This document shows positions 31,577-32,033 of a stretch of 32,033 nucleotides of DNA, one piece after another. The DNA lies in contig JALNXD010000033.1 in the NCBI GenBank assembly GCA_023230565.1, forward strand, positions 1 through 32,033. The letters are read 5' to 3'. The notes below the pieces were generated by a model, which searched no databases, was not told the DNA's origin, and was given only the letters and a program-made list of their open reading frames with translations. The translations under genes and the position numbers were made by a program. This DNA is from Syntrophales bacterium (GTDB lineage: Bacteria > Desulfobacterota > Syntrophia > Syntrophales > UBA2210). Numbering within the stretch: the stretch's first letter is position 1; every line of letters begins with the position of its first letter.

Positions 31577-31918
31577 TTATGCCGCAAATTCCTTGATATT
31601 ACGGGCTTTTTCGGGTGTTAGTCCACAAATAACAGCCTCATTAGCCAGTACAAGGGTATACTTGTTCGTATCAGTGTTGTTCTTGGATAGACTATCCCGG
31701 TACTCAATGTTCGGATTATCAATACCATGGAGCATCATGTTCATAGCACCAATGCGAAGCATAGTGCTATCAAAGTCAAAACCGTAGAACATGGTATTAT
31801 TGAAGTGTTCCTTTAGCTCATTGTCCAAAAATAGGTCATCATGATTTTCGCGGAGATACTCTGCGGAAGCCATCAAGAAACCTGCTGTTCCGGCCGCTGG
31901 ATCCACTATTCTTGTGTT
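31577..31918 (-). pseudogene. hsdM: Fragment of type I restriction methylase gene hsdM
   Basis: The frame reads RIVDPAAGTAGFLMASAEYL, the SAM-binding motif I of HsdM, then the conserved MFYGFDFDSTMLRIGAMNMMLHGI and YTLVLAN, the last being the start of the NPPF catalytic motif. Both ends are broken. Upstream, homology stops where an IS21-like end begins at about 31919. Downstream, LVLAN is followed by EAVICGLTPEKARNIKEF and a stop codon instead of the PPF and the rest of the protein. The second break is probably the ICE junction: hsdM is a known insertion target of mobile elements. No specificity or nuclease subunit is in the window. Confidence 0.85.
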
Positions 31919-32033
31919 TGTCAACATAAAAGTGATCCACGTTCTAACGTAAAAGTGATCCACTTTTTCTAATCTGAAAGTGATCCACCTAGAAGGATGT
32001 TAGGCCTTGATGGATCACTTTATTCCCAACTTA
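31919..32033. mobile_element. End of an IS21-like insertion sequence (partial)
   Basis: From TGTCAACATAAAAG onward there are three direct copies of AAAGTGATCCAC (ending 31940, 31963 and 31988; spacing 23 and 25 bases) and one inverted copy TGGATCACTTTA (32011-32022). Several short repeats at the tip plus a TGT start are typical of IS21-family ends. No transposase gene is inside the window, so the family name is inferred from the repeats. Confidence 0.6.

Larger units (their letters stand above)
750..31650 (-). mobile_element. Integrative conjugative element, Tn1549/CTn-like (approximate limits)
   Basis: About 31 kb of co-directional minus-strand genes encode replication, partition, mating channel, wall hydrolase, topoisomerase, anti-restriction and relaxosome functions. 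The gene families and order match clostridial conjugative transposons. The right limit is placed near 31650, where an hsdM reading frame suddenly loses its homology after LVLAN and where base composition changes. The left limit is placed near the terminator after the relaxase gene, but it is uncertain because no integrase or attachment repeat is visible. The integration module must lie elsewhere or has been lost. Confidence 0.85.

Noticed and set aside
654..31590. Shared octamer CGCAAATT near both ends (654-661 and 31583-31590) as an attachment repeat
   Set aside because: Eight bases in AT-rich DNA is expected by chance and surrounding bases do not match.
1..32033. CRISPR array, tRNA, rRNA, resistance gene or integrase
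   Set aside because: No regularly spaced repeat-spacer pattern, no cloverleaf or rRNA-like segment, and no open frame with integrase, recombinase or resistance motifs was found in the window.

Overview
The window is almost entirely one integrative conjugative element (ICE) of the Tn1549/CTn type found in gut Clostridia (Bacillota). The evidence is a full set of families known from Clostridioides difficile and Oscillospiraceae/Lachnospiraceae conjugative transposons (PcfB, VirD4, Maff2, VirB6, PrgI, VirB4, a CD1108-type NlpC/P60 protein, DUF4315, DUF4366, TopB, ArdC, transposon-transfer assisting protein, a giant methylase/helicase, DUF3849, MobC, CD1845, MobP relaxase). Base composition is GC-rich (about 55-60 % by eye), with strong AGGAGG-type ribosome binding sites. 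The outer ends (about 1-700 and beyond about 31480) are visibly more AT-rich. I cannot name the species.

Layout: all element genes lie on the minus strand and read from about 31380 down to 861, mostly with overlapping ATGA/GTGA junctions or gaps of a few bases. In transcription order: a small Cys-rich protein, RepA-type initiator and ParB-like protein (31380-29145); an acidic protein and a DpnD/PcfM-DUF3846 protein; the mating channel (PcfB, VirD4, an Arg-rich 56-residue protein, Maff2, VirB6, PrgI, VirB4; 27994-21568); a phage-type antirepressor; surface proteins (NlpC/P60, DUF4315, DUF4366); TopB; an establishment/anti-restriction group (ArdC, transfer-assisting protein, a 3025-residue methylase-helicase, DUF3849); and the relaxosome genes (MobC, CD1845, relaxase), closed by an intrinsic terminator at 750-779. 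The right flank is a broken type I methylase gene (hsdM) cut by the end of an IS21-like element. The left flank holds an XRE regulator with a clear promoter and a truncated small ORF. No integrase, excisionase, resistance cargo, tRNA, rRNA or CRISPR array is visible.

How it works together (inference from families): RepA and ParB give the excised circle some replication and partition; relaxase plus MobC nick oriT; VirD4 with PcfB feeds the strand to the VirB4/VirB6/PrgI channel while the NlpC/P60 enzyme opens the wall; TopB, ArdC and the giant methylase-helicase would help the DNA become established in the recipient.

Most interesting points: (1) four unrelated proteins (DUF3849, giant protein, ArdC, PcfB) end in the same PSV(L/I)xxL peptide plus a charged tail; (2) a complete tnpV gene with its own ribosome binding site is embedded in another frame of the giant gene, exactly where that protein has a low-complexity linker; (3) a 25-bp palindrome occurs twice, 27 kb apart, once beside the relaxase gene and once inside parB; (4) four iterons with an exact 23-bp period lie inside repA; (5) several terminator-like hairpins sit directly upstream of genes inside the transcription unit.
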